Shown: positions 1 to 9,865, counted from the first letter of the stretch. The stretch is DNA of 64,000 bases from DASRSS01 sp963799045 (GCA_963799045.1 CAWCVN010000001.1:682001-746000), one strand, 5' to 3'. The notes: generated from the letters alone by a model not told the origin. Numbers and translations: made by a program.

Positions 1-147
1 CAAACAGCAGCGCCTTCCCTGGCCTCTGGTCATCTATCGGCAGCGTGCAGGCCGATGTGAAGCCGGTTTCGGGCGGTCGTCCGCCGTTCGGGACCCGTTT
101 GCTGTGGGGTAGTCCACATTGTCCGTGCCGGGCAATACGATCCGAGC
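1..147. other. left edge, no gene seen
   Basis: No coding frame or recognisable RNA is supported here. It is the upstream region of the molybdopterin oxidoreductase starting at 148. I see no clear Shine-Dalgarno sequence, only a GTCCGTGCCGGGC stretch. Confidence 0.5.
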
Positions 148-2311
148 ATGACGAGCCACTTCGTCACCTGCCCGCTGTGCGAGGCGACCTGCGGACTCGA
201 GGTCGACGTCCAGGACGGCGTCATCACCACGGTGCGCGGCGACCGGGACGACGTCTTCTCGAAGGGCTTCATCTGCCCCAAGGGCGCCTCGCTCAAGGCG
301 CTGCACGATGACCCGGACCGGTTGCGCACTCCGCTGATCAAGCGCGACGGGGTGTTCGAAGAAGCGAGCTGGGACGAGGCGTTCGCCGAGATCGACCGGC
401 GGCTGCCGGCGATCCGCGCCGAGCACGGCGCCGACGCGGTTGCCGTCTACGTCGGCAACCCGGGTGCGCATCAGCTCGGTTCGCTGCTCTACGGCCGGGT
501 GCTGTGGAAGGCGCTCGGCACGCACAACTTCTACACCGCCGGAACGGTCGACCAGGTGCCCAAGCACTTCTCGTCCGGCTACCTGTTCGGTGACGGCTTG
601 ACGATCCCGATTCCGGACCTCGATCGCACGGACTTCCTGCTGCTGCTGGGCGCCAACCCGCTGGTGTCGAACGGCAGCCTGCTGACCGCACCGGACATGC
701 GTGGCCGGCTCAAGGCGATCCGGCAGCGTGGCGGCAAGGTCGTCGTCGTCGACCCGCGTCGCACGCTCACCGCGGAGGCCGCCGACCAGCACCTATCGGT
801 GCGGCCGGGCACGGACGCGATGCTGCTGGCGGCGCTCGTGCACGTCCTGTTCGACGAGGGGCTGGTGCGGCTGCGCCACCTCGACGGGCACGTCAACGGT
901 GTCGACGCAGGTGCAGCGCGCTGGTCGCGCCCGTTCGCGCCGGAGGCGGTGGCCGCAGGCCGTCGGCGGCGAGCGCGCCGGAGATCCGCGATCTCGCGCG
1001 TGCGCTCGCCGCTGCCGACCGCGCCGCGGTGTACGGCCGCATCGGCACGACGACGCAGTCCTTCGGCACGCTGGCCAGCTGGCTGGTCGACGTCCTCAAC
1101 GTGCTCACCGGCAACCTCGACCGCGCGGGTGGGGCGATGTTCCCGCTCGCGCCGGCGGGGCAGGCCAACGCGACACCGCGCCGGCGCGGTTTCGGGCACG
1201 GCCGCTGGCGCAGCCGGGTGCGCGGGCTGCCGGAGGTGATGGGTGAGCTGCCGGTCGCAACGCTCGCCGACGAGATCCTGACGCCCGGCGAGGGCCAGGT
1301 GCGGGCCCTGATCACGCTCGGTGGCAACCCGTGCCTGAGCACGCCGAACGCCGAGCGGCTCTCGGCGGCCCTGGATCAGCTCGAGTTCATGGTCTCGCTC
1401 GACGTCTACCTCAACGAGTCGTCACGGCACGCGGACGTGATCCTGCCCGGCCCGCCGCCGCTGGCTCGCGACCACTTCGACCTCGTCTTCTACCAGCTCG
1501 CGGTGCGCAACGTCGCGAACTGGACGCCGGCGGTGCTGCCCACGCGAGCTGCCGCAGGAGTGGCAGACCCTGCTGCGCCTGGTCGGCGTGGTCGCCGGCC
1601 AGGGCCCGGCCGCCGACATCGCTGCGCTGGACGACCTCGTCGCCGCACAGCTCGGCGCGGCGCGCCGGGCCTGGATCCCGCACTCGCCGGTGACCGGCGC
1701 GGACCGGCGCGGCTGGTGGACCTGATGCTGCGCTGCAGGACCGCGCGGGATCACCCTCGCCGACCTCGAGGCCGCGCCGCACGGCATCGACTTCGGGCCG
1801 CTGGAGCCCCGCGTACCGCAGCGTGCTGGGCACCGAGAGCGGCAAGATCGAGCTCGCGGCGGCGGCAATCACCGCGGACATGCCGCGGCTGGTCGCAGCC
1901 CTCGAGCAACCGGCACCGCCGTACGTGCTGATCGGCCGCCGCCAGCTGCGGTCCAACAACTCGTGGATGCACAACCTCGCGCCGCTCGTCGGCGGCGCGA
2001 ACCGGTGCACCGCGCACGTGCACCCGGACGACGCGAGCAAGCTCGGGCTGGCCGACGGCGGCCTCGTCCGGATCAGCTCGCGCACCGGCGCGATCACGAT
2101 GCCCGTCGAGGTCACCGACAGCGTGCGGCCCGGTGTCGTCAGCATCCCGCACGGCTGGGGCCACGACCTCGCCGACATCCGCGGCGACGTCGCCCGCGCC
2201 CACGCCGGAGTGAACTCGAACGTGCTCGCCGACGAGTTGCTGCTCGACGAGCCGAGCGGCACGGCCGTGCTCAACGGCATCCCGATCGAGGTGTCCGCCC
2301 TGCCGCGGTGA
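148..2311 (+). pseudogene. molybdopterin-dependent oxidoreductase, frame broken
   Basis: Large subunit of a MopB/formate-dehydrogenase-like oxidoreductase, which would use bis-MGD molybdenum cofactor and one [4Fe-4S] cluster. The N-terminus shows C8-x2-C11-x3-C15 and C43 followed by PKG, the classical cluster ligands, and the 3' part (1823-2311) is the molybdopterin-dinucleotide-binding barrel. The frame is broken: frame 1 to about 960, frame 3 to about 1545, frame 1 to about 1705, short pieces in frames 3 and 1, then frame 2 from about 1815 to the stop. That is at least five shifts. Rejoined it would be about 720 residues, normal for the family. It resembles the mycobacterial Rv0197 type from memory. 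It is either a pseudogene or full of sequencing indels; the substrate is unknown. Confidence 0.8.
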
Positions 2312-2335
2312 CCTCGGCGCGATGTGCACAGTTTC

Positions 2336-3220
2336 CTACCTTCGCCCGGGATCATCGCGGGACCAGTGCGACGGGCGGTCCAACGACGGGTCGATGCGCG
2401 TCGCGGCGTCCCCGCGGGCCGAGTCCAGCTGCGGCTGGGTGAGGAACAACGCCTCGCGCAGGTCGGCACCACCGAGGTCCGCGCCGCGCAGGTCGGCACC
2501 GATCAGGTCTGCGCGGCGCAGGTCCGCCCCGCGCAGGTCGGCACCGATCAGCAGCGCCCCTCGGAAACCGGCCCCCCGAAGGTCCGCGCCGCGAAACGAC
2601 GAGCCGGCCAGGTCGGCGCCGCGGTGGTCGACGGCGAACGCAGGCGCCGCCGACCGAGCGCGCTCGCTCGCCGCCAACAGCAGCGGATTGACCTCGCCGC
2701 GCAGCTGATCCACGTCGAGCCGGGCCAGTGCGTCGCGATGCTCGACAGTCAGCGCTTCCAGTCGTGCGGCGGCCGCGCCGAGCCCTTCCTGCAACGGGCC
2801 CGAGGACGGCCACCCAGCCGCCTGGTGTAGGTAGCAGCGCAGTTGCTGCACCACGCACATCACCGCGAAGACGGCGAACAGTTCGGGGGCGGATCGGCCG
2901 ACGGGGTTGCGGAGGCGCCCGCCGTAGGTCACCTGGGTGAGCAGCTGTCCGGCGCCGAAGCAGTCGTAGGCCACGCAGCCGGGGAAGCCACGATCGCGCA
3001 GTTCGGCGTGGATGCCGCACCGGGCGTCGGAGGTCAGGTTCGGGCAGGGTTTGCCTGCCGGCTTGTCGATGGCGAAGTCGCTGGACTTCGCGAATGCCGG
3101 AATGGTGCAGCACAACCCGACGCAGCGGCTGCAGTCGGCCCGGAAGCGCGGACGGCCCTCACGGGTGGGCGTAGCGGGCGGCGCTGCGCGCCCGTGCCTT
3201 GGCGGCCTCCACCTCACGGT
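2336..3220 (-). CDS. Cys-rich (YkgJ-like) pentapeptide-repeat protein
   Basis: The protein of about 294 residues has two parts. The N-terminal third has a cysteine-rich pattern (ADCSRCVGLCC, then CPNL, RCGIH, PGCVAYDC) resembling Fe/Zn-chelating YkgJ-type domains. The last third is a run of A(D/N)LRG-type pentapeptides predicted to form a right-handed quadrilateral helix. No catalytic motif is visible and the function is unknown. The start is uncertain: GTG at 3220 overlaps the DUF2277 gene by 62 bp, and there is no start codon nearer to the conserved RFRADC beginning, so a small frameshift near 3170 is possible. The gene is convergent with the molybdopterin oxidoreductase, with 24 bp between the stops. 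Confidence 0.7.
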   Translation of the reverse strand, partial: TVRWRPPRHGRAAPPATPTREGRPRFRADCSRCVGLCCTIPAFAKSSDFAIDKPAGKPCPNLTSDARCGIHAELRDRGFPGCVAYDCFGAGQLLTQVTYGGRLRNPVGRSAPELFAVFAVMCVVQQLRCYLHQAAGWPSSGPLQEGLGAAAARLEALTVEHRDALARLDVDQLRGEVNPLLLAASERARSAAPAFAVDHRGADLAGSSFRGADLRGAGFRGALLIGADLRGADLRRADLIGADLRGADLGGADLREALFLTQPQLDSARGDAATRIDPSLDRPSHWSRDDPGRR

Positions 3221-3431
3221 CCCGCGGCGCCGCGGAGGTGACGAGCTCGTCGAGCAGGTGCCGGGTGGCGTGGGTGATCTCCGTGACCGCGCGGTCGAAC
3301 GCCTCCCGGTTGGCCGCCGAGGGCTTGGCCGACCCACTCACCTTCCGAACGAATTGCAGTGCGGCCGCCCGCACCTCGTCGTCGGTCGCCGGCGGCTCGA
3401 AATTGTGCAGGACACGGATGTTTCGGCACAT
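3159..3431 (-). CDS. DUF2277 family protein
   Basis: A 90-residue protein starting MCRNIRVL at the ATG at 3431, the typical opening of the DUF2277 family, small actinobacterial proteins with an N-terminal Cys-x-x-Ile and a conserved FEPPAT segment. It is mostly alpha-helical and charged, with no signal peptide or membrane segment. An upstream in-frame start at 3515 would add 28 residues not seen in the family, so I reject it. The 3' end overlaps the putative start of the pentapeptide-repeat gene, suggesting co-transcription. Biochemical function is unknown to me. Confidence 0.7.
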   Translation of the reverse strand: MCRNIRVLHNFEPPATDDEVRAAALQFVRKVSGSAKPSAANREAFDRAVTEITHATRHLLDELVTSAAPRDREVEAAKARARSAARYAHP

Positions 3432-3556
3432 GCGTTCAGCGTGCCACGACCGGCCAGCCGAGTTCTCGCGCGGGTGACACGCCGTGCCATTTGACGTTTC
3501 TGGCAATACCGACAACCGTGGAGAGGGTTAGGCAAACGACGAACAGGAGCCTGATC

Positions 3557-3838
3557 GTGCTCACCCTGACCGACAACGCCACAACCGAGATCCGCAACAT
3601 CATCGCGGACCCACAGGTCCCTGACGGCTGTGGTCTGCGTATCGCCAACGACCCCACCGCCGGTGGCTTGACACTGACCCTTGCAACCGCGCCGGCGGAG
3701 GATGACGAGGTACTCGACGCCGACGGCGCCCGGGTGTTCCTCGAACCCCAGGCCGCCGAACTGCTCGACGACAAGGCGCTCGACGCCGCGACAGACGGCG
3801 ACGGCCAGCTCCGCTTCACCGTCGCCACGCAGGCCTGA
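3557..3838 (+). CDS. HesB/IscA-like Fe-S biogenesis-type protein
   Basis: A 93-residue protein of the HesB/YadR/IscA-like fold. It starts MLTLTDNATTEIRN and has the family's GLRIAND and ARVFLEPQAAELLDDKALDA segments. The three cysteines that bind iron or clusters in true IscA/ErpA are missing (one Cys at about residue 25 only), so it belongs to the actinobacterial Cys-poor branch and is not a proven cluster carrier. The start is the GTG at 3557, chosen because CAGGAG lies 8-9 bases upstream; the longer open frame has no family similarity. It is monocistronic and converges on the reductase gene. Confidence 0.75.
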   Translation: MLTLTDNATTEIRNIIADPQVPDGCGLRIANDPTAGGLTLTLATAPAEDDEVLDADGARVFLEPQAAELLDDKALDAATDGDGQLRFTVATQA

Positions 3839-3874
3839 GCACAAGCGGGCCAGGGTGGCCGGCCGGTGCGCTCA
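3836..3874. terminator. bidirectional hairpin containing both stop codons
   Basis: Outer arms TGAGC (3836-3840) and GCTCA (3870-3874) enclose an inner stem GGCCA-ggg-TGGCC (3848-3860). The outer arms contain the TGA of the HesB-like gene and, on the other strand, the TGA of the reductase gene. The shape fits a bidirectional terminator between convergent genes, without a strong U-tract. Confidence 0.45.
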
Positions 3875-4941
3875 GCTCACCAGGCCCCGGCCGGTCGCCA
3901 ACGGTAGGTCCAGCGCCGTCAGCAGGCCCGGCGGCGCTGCGACCACCGATTCGATCGCGTTGACCAACCGCATCGCGGTCGCCTTCAGCCCTGCGGTGTT
4001 GTGGTCGCCGTCGGTTCCCAGCAGCTGCAGGTCCAGGGTGTAGTTGGGCTCGCCGCTGACCTGCACCCGATAGCACCCCTGACCGGTCGGTTGCGGCCAG
4101 TCCGGTCCGAGATCGGGCCGCAGCCGGGTGACGTGCTCGAGCACGCACACCGGGCGCCCGCCCCGCATCCCGCACACCTCGAACCGCAGCGCCGCCGCCG
4201 TCCCCTCCTCGATCGTGCCCGCGGCGATGTCGAACTTCTCCGGGGCGGGCAGCCGCTCGACCGACTCGGTGACCTCGTCGAGCGTCACGTCCAGGCCGGC
4301 GGCCAGTTGGCGTACGACCGAGCCCCACGCCAGCGACAGCACGCCGGGCATCAGCAGCATCGGCACGTCGTCCATCGGCTTGCCGAAGCCCATCACGTCG
4401 AACAGTACGGTCGCGCTGTCGTAGGTGGAGTAGTCCAGCAGCTCCATGCAGCGCACCTCGTCGATGCGCTCGCTCACGCTCGTCAAGGTGAGCGGCAGCA
4501 GGTCGTTCGCAAAGCCGGGGTCGACACCGTTGACCCACAGCGACGCGCCGCCGGACGCCGCGGCGGTTCGGATCGGCTCCGTCGAGTTCGGCGGGCACGG
4601 TGCCCTCCGGATACTGCAGGAACACCGGACCGCTGGAGACCACGTTGATCCCGGCGGCGAGAAACCGCTGCAGGTCCGCCAGCGCCTCGGTGAGCCGGTT
4701 GTCCGCCATCGCCGTGTGCACGATGCAGTCGGGCTTCAGCGCCAGCAACGCGTCGGCGTCGTCGGTTGCGGCCACCCCGAGGGCGCGGCCGAGGCCGGCC
4801 AGCTCGACCGGCGTCCTTGCCCACCTTGGCCGGATCGGACACCCAGACACCGATCAGCTCCAGCTCCGGGCGGGCGGTGATGCCCGCGATCGCATGTCGG
4901 CCGACATTTCCCGTGCTCCACTGCACGACACGCAGCGTCAT
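3872..4941 (-). pseudogene. NAD(P)-binding reductase (DapB-N-like), frameshifted
   Basis: The N-terminus (MTLRVVQWSTGNVGRHA) is a Rossmann GxxGxxG-type start, followed by dihydrodipicolinate-reductase-like segments. It belongs to the actinobacterial family annotated as dihydrodipicolinate reductase or 2,4-diaminopentanoate dehydrogenase-like. Three frames must be joined: 4941 to about 4810, then to about 4580, then to the stop at 3872. The product would be about 355 residues. It lies 10 bp after the SDR gene at the distal end of the kstD operon, so a redox role in steroid breakdown is an inference only. Both breaks are single-base shifts and could be sequencing errors. Confidence 0.75.
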
Positions 4942-4951
4942 GGGCAGCCCC

Positions 4952-5743
4952 TCACAGATCCGCAATAGGTAGTTGCATGTTCGGCTGGCGCAGCCCGCCG
5001 TGCACGTCGAGCACTGCGCCGGTCAGGTAGGACCCGGCCGGTGAGGCCAGGTAGACCACCGCGGCCGAGATGTCGTCGGTCGTGCCCAGGCGACGCAGGG
5101 GAGTGGCGTTCTCGATTCCGGTCCGCATCTCGTCGTCCGACATGACGATGTCCAGGGCCGACGTCGCCGTCGAACCGACCGCGACCGCGTTCATCCGCAC
5201 CCGTGGGGCGAGATCCTCAGCGGCGAGCTCGGTGTAGTGGATGAGGGCTCCCTTCGCCGTGCCGTAGGCGAGGTAGCCGCGACCGGCGACCTTTCCGACC
5301 ACACTGGCGATATTGATCACTGAGCCACCGCCGGTCTCCAACATCGTGGGCACGGCCGCCGTCGTCAGCGCGTGCGCAGTCGACACGTTGAAGTGGAAGG
5401 CCCGCTCGAGGAATCCGACAGAGGTGTCCAGGTAGGCGCGGGGCATCGTGCCGCCGACGTTGTTGACCAGGATGTCGATACGGCCGAACGTCTGCTGGGC
5501 CGCCGCAGCGAGCGCCTTGATCTGGTCGGTCTCGTTGAGATCGGCGACGACCAGGTGGGCCTTGCGGCCGGCGGCCTCGACGCGCTGCGCGGTCTCCTGG
5601 AGTTGCTCCTCGGTGCGCGCCGAGATGACGACGTCCGCACCGGCCTCGGCCAGCGCCACGGCCGACGCCGCGCCGATGCCGCGCCCCGCCCCGGTGACGA
5701 TGGCGACCTGATCGTCGACGCGGAACAGATCAAGGATGGACAT
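4952..5743 (-). CDS. SDR family oxidoreductase
   Basis: A 263-residue classical short-chain dehydrogenase. The cofactor motif TGAGRGIG is at 17-24, NNVG at 94-97, and the catalytic residues are S147 and Y160-x3-K164. The C-terminus has the usual Y-LTG-V-DVHGG segment. It would oxidise or reduce a hydroxyl/keto group with NAD(P). It sits in the kstD operon, 6 bp after the FAD oxidoreductase and 10 bp before the reductase, so a steroid or steroid-derived CoA ester is a likely substrate; the family alone does not fix it. The frame is intact. Confidence 0.9.
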   Translation of the reverse strand: MSILDLFRVDDQVAIVTGAGRGIGAASAVALAEAGADVVISARTEEQLQETAQRVEAAGRKAHLVVADLNETDQIKALAAAAQQTFGRIDILVNNVGGTMPRAYLDTSVGFLERAFHFNVSTAHALTTAAVPTMLETGGGSVINIASVVGKVAGRGYLAYGTAKGALIHYTELAAEDLAPRVRMNAVAVGSTATSALDIVMSDDEMRTGIENATPLRRLGTTDDISAAVVYLASPAGSYLTGAVLDVHGGLRQPNMQLPIADL

Positions 5744-5749
5744 GGCGCC

Positions 5750-7189
5750 TCATTTCGCGCCGGCGGCGGAGCGGCCGGCGAATCGTCCGAACAGGGTGGA
5801 GTCACCGAGCGACAGCCCGCTGCAGTAGCCCTCCGCGGCCACACCGGAGGTGGTGCGGCCGGCGGCGTACAGGCCCGGAATGGGCTCACCGGAGAGATCG
5901 AGCACCTCGCCGCCGGTACGCGTGTGCAGGCCGCCGAGCGTGAATGGGGCGTAGATGTACTTGTCCGCGCGCATGTCGAACGCGGCCAGCGGTCCGCGCA
6001 GCGGTGTGAGCACCGACGGGCTCTTGTGGAACTGCGGATCCTCGCCGCGCTCGGCGTGCTCGTTGTAGTACGCGAGCGTCGACTGCAGCGAGCCGCGCGG
6101 CAGCCCGATCTCGGACTCCAACTCCGCGACGGTCTCGCACACCCAGGTGGCGGGAATGTTCAGCCAGGTCGGTGCGTAGTGCTCCTCGTCGACGACCAGG
6201 TAGGCCTGCCCCTGCTGGTGGATCAGCGATGTCTGGCCGACCCGACCCATGTAGGTGTCCTCGTTGACGAATCGCTGACCGAACCGGTTGACGAAGATGC
6301 CGTGCACCAGCGAGCGCGGTGCGTTGAACGGCAGCGCGCACTCGATGGCATCCATCCGCTTCACCCGAGCACCGGCCCCCTGTGCCATCCGGATGCCCGA
6401 TCCGTCGTCGCCGTCGGTGCCGAGCCGCAGCGGCGTGGCCTGCACCGCAGGGGCGTACTGCTCGATCATCTCCGGGTTGTAGATGAACCCGCCGGCAGCC
6501 AGCACGACGCCGCTGCGTGCGCGGACGGCGACCTCGTCTCCGTATCGGCTGGCCATCACGCCGCAGACTCGCCCGGACTCGTCGACCACCAGCTGCTGCG
6601 CCCGGGTATCGAAGGAGGTTCGCACGCCGGCCGCGATCGCGGCGGCGGACAGCACATCCATCAGCACCTTGCCGCCCGGCTTGCCGCCCTGAACGACGTG
6701 ACCGCGCGGCGCAGGCGTGGCGATCTCGGTGTAGGGCCAGGCGTTCTCGCCCCCGGTGAACATCAGCCCCTCGCCGTCGACGGGGGAGGTGCCGTTCGCG
6801 TGCGGGAACACGGTGCCGAGGAAGCGCACGCCGCGAGCCAGCAGCCACTCCCGGTGCTCGGTGATCGCGTCGCAATACGCATCGATCTTCGCCTCGTCCG
6901 GCGACGGTCCGCACGCGGCCCGCAGGAAGGACTTCATGTTCTCGATGCTGTCGTCGTAGCCGGCTTCGCGTTGCTCGGGCGTGCCACCACCGAGGTAGAT
7001 GAAACCGTCGGACATGGCGGCCGCCCCGCCAGCGGCGCCGGCACGGTCGAGCACCAGCACCTCGGCACCGGCGGTCACGGCCTCGTAGGCCGCGGCCGCA
7101 CCCGCGGCACCGAAGCCGACCACCACCACGTCCGCCTCGTCGGCCCAGGCGGACACCGCACCGGCCGGCCGCGGGGTCGGCCCGCTCAC
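5750..7189 (-). CDS. FAD-dependent oxidoreductase (KstD/fumarate reductase family)
   Basis: A 479-residue flavoprotein of the fumarate reductase/3-ketosteroid dehydrogenase superfamily. The FAD-binding GxGxxG is at 25-30, with a second FAD motif (GVVLAAGGF) mid-protein and GLYAAGRTTSGVAAEGYCSGLSLG at the C-terminal FAD loop. It lacks the GHTYAGPGATIG signature of true KstD found in the neighbour at 8037-9768, so it is a paralogue with another CH-CH (de)hydrogenation role. It starts with GTG at 7189. It lies between the MaoC hydratase and the SDR in a steroid operon. Confidence 0.85.
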   Translation of the reverse strand: MSGPTPRPAGAVSAWADEADVVVVGFGAAGAAAAYEAVTAGAEVLVLDRAGAAGGAAAMSDGFIYLGGGTPEQREAGYDDSIENMKSFLRAACGPSPDEAKIDAYCDAITEHREWLLARGVRFLGTVFPHANGTSPVDGEGLMFTGGENAWPYTEIATPAPRGHVVQGGKPGGKVLMDVLSAAAIAAGVRTSFDTRAQQLVVDESGRVCGVMASRYGDEVAVRARSGVVLAAGGFIYNPEMIEQYAPAVQATPLRLGTDGDDGSGIRMAQGAGARVKRMDAIECALPFNAPRSLVHGIFVNRFGQRFVNEDTYMGRVGQTSLIHQQGQAYLVVDEEHYAPTWLNIPATWVCETVAELESEIGLPRGSLQSTLAYYNEHAERGEDPQFHKSPSVLTPLRGPLAAFDMRADKYIYAPFTLGGLHTRTGGEVLDLSGEPIPGLYAAGRTTSGVAAEGYCSGLSLGDSTLFGRFAGRSAAGAK

Positions 7190-7222
7190 GCGGTCACCAG
7201 CTCCGCGCCGGACAGCGCCGGT

Positions 7223-8047
7223 TCACCATCCGCGCTCGACGACCGTCGTCTCGACGCTCAGCCGGTCGCCGTCTCGCCAGACCTCCGTCCGCAGCGTCTC
7301 GCCCGGGTAGACGACGCCGGCGAAACGCGCGCCGAAGCCGCGCACCCGGGTCACGTCGCCGCCCAGGAGCTCGTCGACCAGGGCCTTGCAGACGATGCCG
7401 TAGGTGGCCAGCCCGTGCAGGATCGGCGCGGGGAATCCGGCCGCGGCGGCGAAGCGCGGATCGGAGTGCAGCGGGTTGCGGTCACCCAGCAGGCGGTACC
7501 ACAGCGCCTGCTGCGGCAGCGTCGTCGTCGTGAGAACGGCATCCGGCTCGCGATCGGGCTTCACCGTGGACAGCGACGGGCCGCGCTCGCCGCCGAAGCC
7601 ACCCTCGCCGCGGGCGAAGATGCTCGAGGTATTGGTCCACAGCAACCTGCCGTCGAGGTCGGTGACCGTCGTCTCGGTGACGATCACCGCCGCCGATCCC
7701 TTGTCGTAGATGTCCGCGATCCGGGTCACGGCGCTGCCCTTCCCGGAAACGGGCAGCGGCCCTGGAAGGTCGATGCGCTGCGTGCCGTGGAGCACCTTGG
7801 CGAGGTCGATTTCGATGCCGGGATAGGAGACCCGGGGCGGCTCGGTCGCACGCACGGTCGGCGCGACGACGGCGAACGTCGGCAGCACCTGCAGGTCCGC
7901 CTCGGTCGCGTAGCGCAACTCGCGCGGATCGGTGGGGTCCGCCCCCGCGCCGAGGGCCAGGTGGTACAGCAGCACGTCCGATGAAGTCCACTCGAACGGC
8001 GTTGCCGGTTGGGACGCGCCGATGGCGACGCTGGGATCAATGGGCAC
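7223..8047 (-). CDS. MaoC-like enoyl-CoA hydratase 2
   Basis: A 274-residue double-hotdog hydratase. The hydratase-2 motif RLLGDRNPLHSDP (D189, N191, H194) and the following HGLATYG are present. It would add water to 2-enoyl-CoAs. The start is GTG at 8047, with GGAGGAG seven bases upstream. It overlaps the kstD stop by 11 bp. In M. tuberculosis kstD (Rv3537) is adjacent to the MaoC gene Rv3538, the same pairing, so this is probably its counterpart in steroid side-chain or ring beta-oxidation. I leave the symbol blank. Confidence 0.88.
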   Translation of the reverse strand: MPIDPSVAIGASQPATPFEWTSSDVLLYHLALGAGADPTDPRELRYATEADLQVLPTFAVVAPTVRATEPPRVSYPGIEIDLAKVLHGTQRIDLPGPLPVSGKGSAVTRIADIYDKGSAAVIVTETTVTDLDGRLLWTNTSSIFARGEGGFGGERGPSLSTVKPDREPDAVLTTTTLPQQALWYRLLGDRNPLHSDPRFAAAAGFPAPILHGLATYGIVCKALVDELLGGDVTRVRGFGARFAGVVYPGETLRTEVWRDGDRLSVETTVVERGW

Positions 8048-9768
8048 TGGTGGTCTCCTCCGCGACGGTGCCGACTGGCCCGGGGGGCTGCGTCGTGCGT
8101 GTGTGCGCTGCGATGTCGAGGGCGGCGAGGTAGCCGAAGACGAGGGCGGGCCCGATCGTCGCACCCGGGCCCGCGTAGGTGTGGCCCATGACCGGGCTGC
8201 TGCAGTTGCCCGCGGCGTACAGGCCGGGGATGGCCGAGCCGTCGCTGCGCAGGACTCGCGCGTGGACGTCGGTGCGCAGGCCGCCCTTCGTACCCAGGTC
8301 ACCGGGGACCATCTTGATCGCGTAGTACGGCGCCTTGTCGATCACACCCAGGCTCGGGTTCGGCTTGTTCGTCGGGTCGCCGTAGTACTTGTCGTAGCCG
8401 CTGTCCCCGCGGCCGAAGTCGAGGTCCTTGCCGGCCCGGGCGAAGCCGTTGAACCGCTCGATGGTCGCGCTCAGCGCGCTCGGGTCGACGCCGATCTTCT
8501 CGGCCAGGGTCGAGACGGTCGGGGCCTTGACCACGATTCCCGCCTTGAGCCAACGGCCGGGGATGGCGCTGCGCGGGTTCACGCCGGCGAAGACGTAGCG
8601 GTTGCGGTAGCGCTGGTCGATGACCATCCAGCTCGGGATGTTCTCGCCCGGCCCATCGCCCTGGCCGTACCTTCGCCGCCGTACATGCGGTGCACTGCTT
8701 CGACGTACGGCGCCGCCTCGTTCATGTAGCGCTGCCCGCGGTCGTTGATCATGATCCCGCCCGGCAGCGTTCGCTCGGCAAGGCAGAACCACGGCCCGCC
8801 GGTGAGCGGGATGGACGGGCCCCACCAGGCGTCGTCCATCAACTCCAGCGCCCACCGAGCACGCTCGCCGGCCAGGATGGCGTCGCCGGTGTTGGCCGCC
8901 GCGCCGACCGTCCAGTCGCTGCCGATCGGGTGCCCGCTGGTACTGCTGGCGCAGCGTCGCGTTGTGCTCGAAGCCCCCCGCCGCGAGGACGACGCCGTGG
9001 CGGGCCCGCACGCTGCGCCGGCCACCGGCGGCGGAGACGACGACACCGGTGACGCGGCCGTTCTCGACGTGCAGGTCCTCGAGCGCCGTGTTCAACACGA
9101 TCGGGACGCCGGCGTCGCGCACACCGAGCCGCAGGGCCGCCGACAGCGCCTGGCCCATGACCAGCAGGCGCTTCCCGGTCAGGGTCGCGAACAGCCACCG
9201 AGCGCCGATACGCAGCACGCGCAGGACCCCACGCGGGTGGCGCATCATCAGCGTCGCCCACCGGAAGTCGGCCTGGGTGATCGTCACGTTCAGTCGGCGC
9301 GCGCGCATAGGGTGGCTCGAGCTGCGCGATATCCGGGCCGAGCCGCTTGCCGTCGAACGGCTTCGGTTCGACCGACCGACCGCCGACCCGCCCGCCCGGC
9401 GCCTCCGGGTAGTAGTCCGAGTAGTCGGGCACCCACTGCAGCCGCAACGGGGAGTTCGCGAGCAGGAACGACAATGCCTCCGGCCCACGGTCGAGAAAGG
9501 TGTCGATCTGCTCGGCTGGCACGACGTCGCCGACGATGCTGTGCAGGTAGGACCGCGCCGCTTCGGGGCTGTCGGTCACGCCGTCGCGCCGTAATGCTTC
9601 GTTGTTGGGGATCCAGACGCCGCCGCCGGAACGCGCGGTCGACCCGCCGTAGTGCGCTGCCTTCTCGATGATCACCGCCTGCAGTCCCTGCTTCGCGGCG
9701 GTGAGGGCCGCGCTCATGCCGGCAGCGCCGCTGCCGACGACGACGACGTCGTACTCGTCCTCCAGCAT
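8037..9768 (-). pseudogene. kstD: 3-ketosteroid delta1-dehydrogenase, frameshifted
   Basis: KstD inserts the 1,2 double bond into ring A of 3-ketosteroids using FAD. It starts MLEDEYDVVVVGSGAAGM (FAD GxGxxG) and ends with GLYAAGNCSSPVMGHTYAGP followed by GATIGPA, the KstD hallmark containing the active-site Tyr. Three frames must be joined, with shifts near 9308 (one extra A), 8937 (one extra G) and 8670 (one G missing), giving about 575 residues, normal for the family. The upstream KstR operator almost touches the ATG, and a TATAAC -10 lies 9 bases before it, so the mRNA is probably leaderless. The gene heads a five-gene leftward operon. The indels may be real or artefactual. Confidence 0.88.
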
Positions 9769-9769
9769 G

Positions 9770-9783
9770 TGGAACAGGTTATA
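9770..9783 (-). promoter_or_regulatory. KstR-type operator at kstD
   Basis: TGGAACAGGTTATA fits the published KstR consensus TnnAACnnGTTnnA at all fixed positions. It ends one base before the kstD ATG codon and overlaps the TATAAC -10 box, so repressor binding would directly block RNA polymerase. Confidence 0.7.
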
Positions 9784-9836
9784 GTTTTGTCGCCGGGTTC
9801 CGCTACAGATGCGCGGCACCCCCGCGCGACCGGATC

Positions 9837-9850
9837 TAGAACGTGTTCTA
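9837..9850 (+). promoter_or_regulatory. KstR-type operator at thioesterase gene
   Basis: TAGAACGTGTTCTA has perfect six-base arms (TAGAAC/GTTCTA) and matches TnnAACnnGTTnnA completely. It lies 16 bases before the ATG of the hotdog thioesterase, just upstream of its GGAGGAG ribosome-binding site. Confidence 0.75.
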
Positions 9851-9865
9851 CATCGGAGGAGAGCA

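Noticed and set aside
2380..2820. Plus-strand frames with RSAPRRSAP-type repeats
   Set aside because: They are the antisense reading of the pentapeptide repeats.
3432..3515. N-terminal extension of the DUF2277 protein
   Set aside because: The 28 extra residues have no family similarity, and MCRNI at 3431 is the conserved start.
5372..7984. An 870-codon open frame on the plus strand
   Set aside because: It runs antisense to the SDR, FAD oxidoreductase and MaoC genes and has Arg/Gly/His/Val-rich shadow composition with no family motif.
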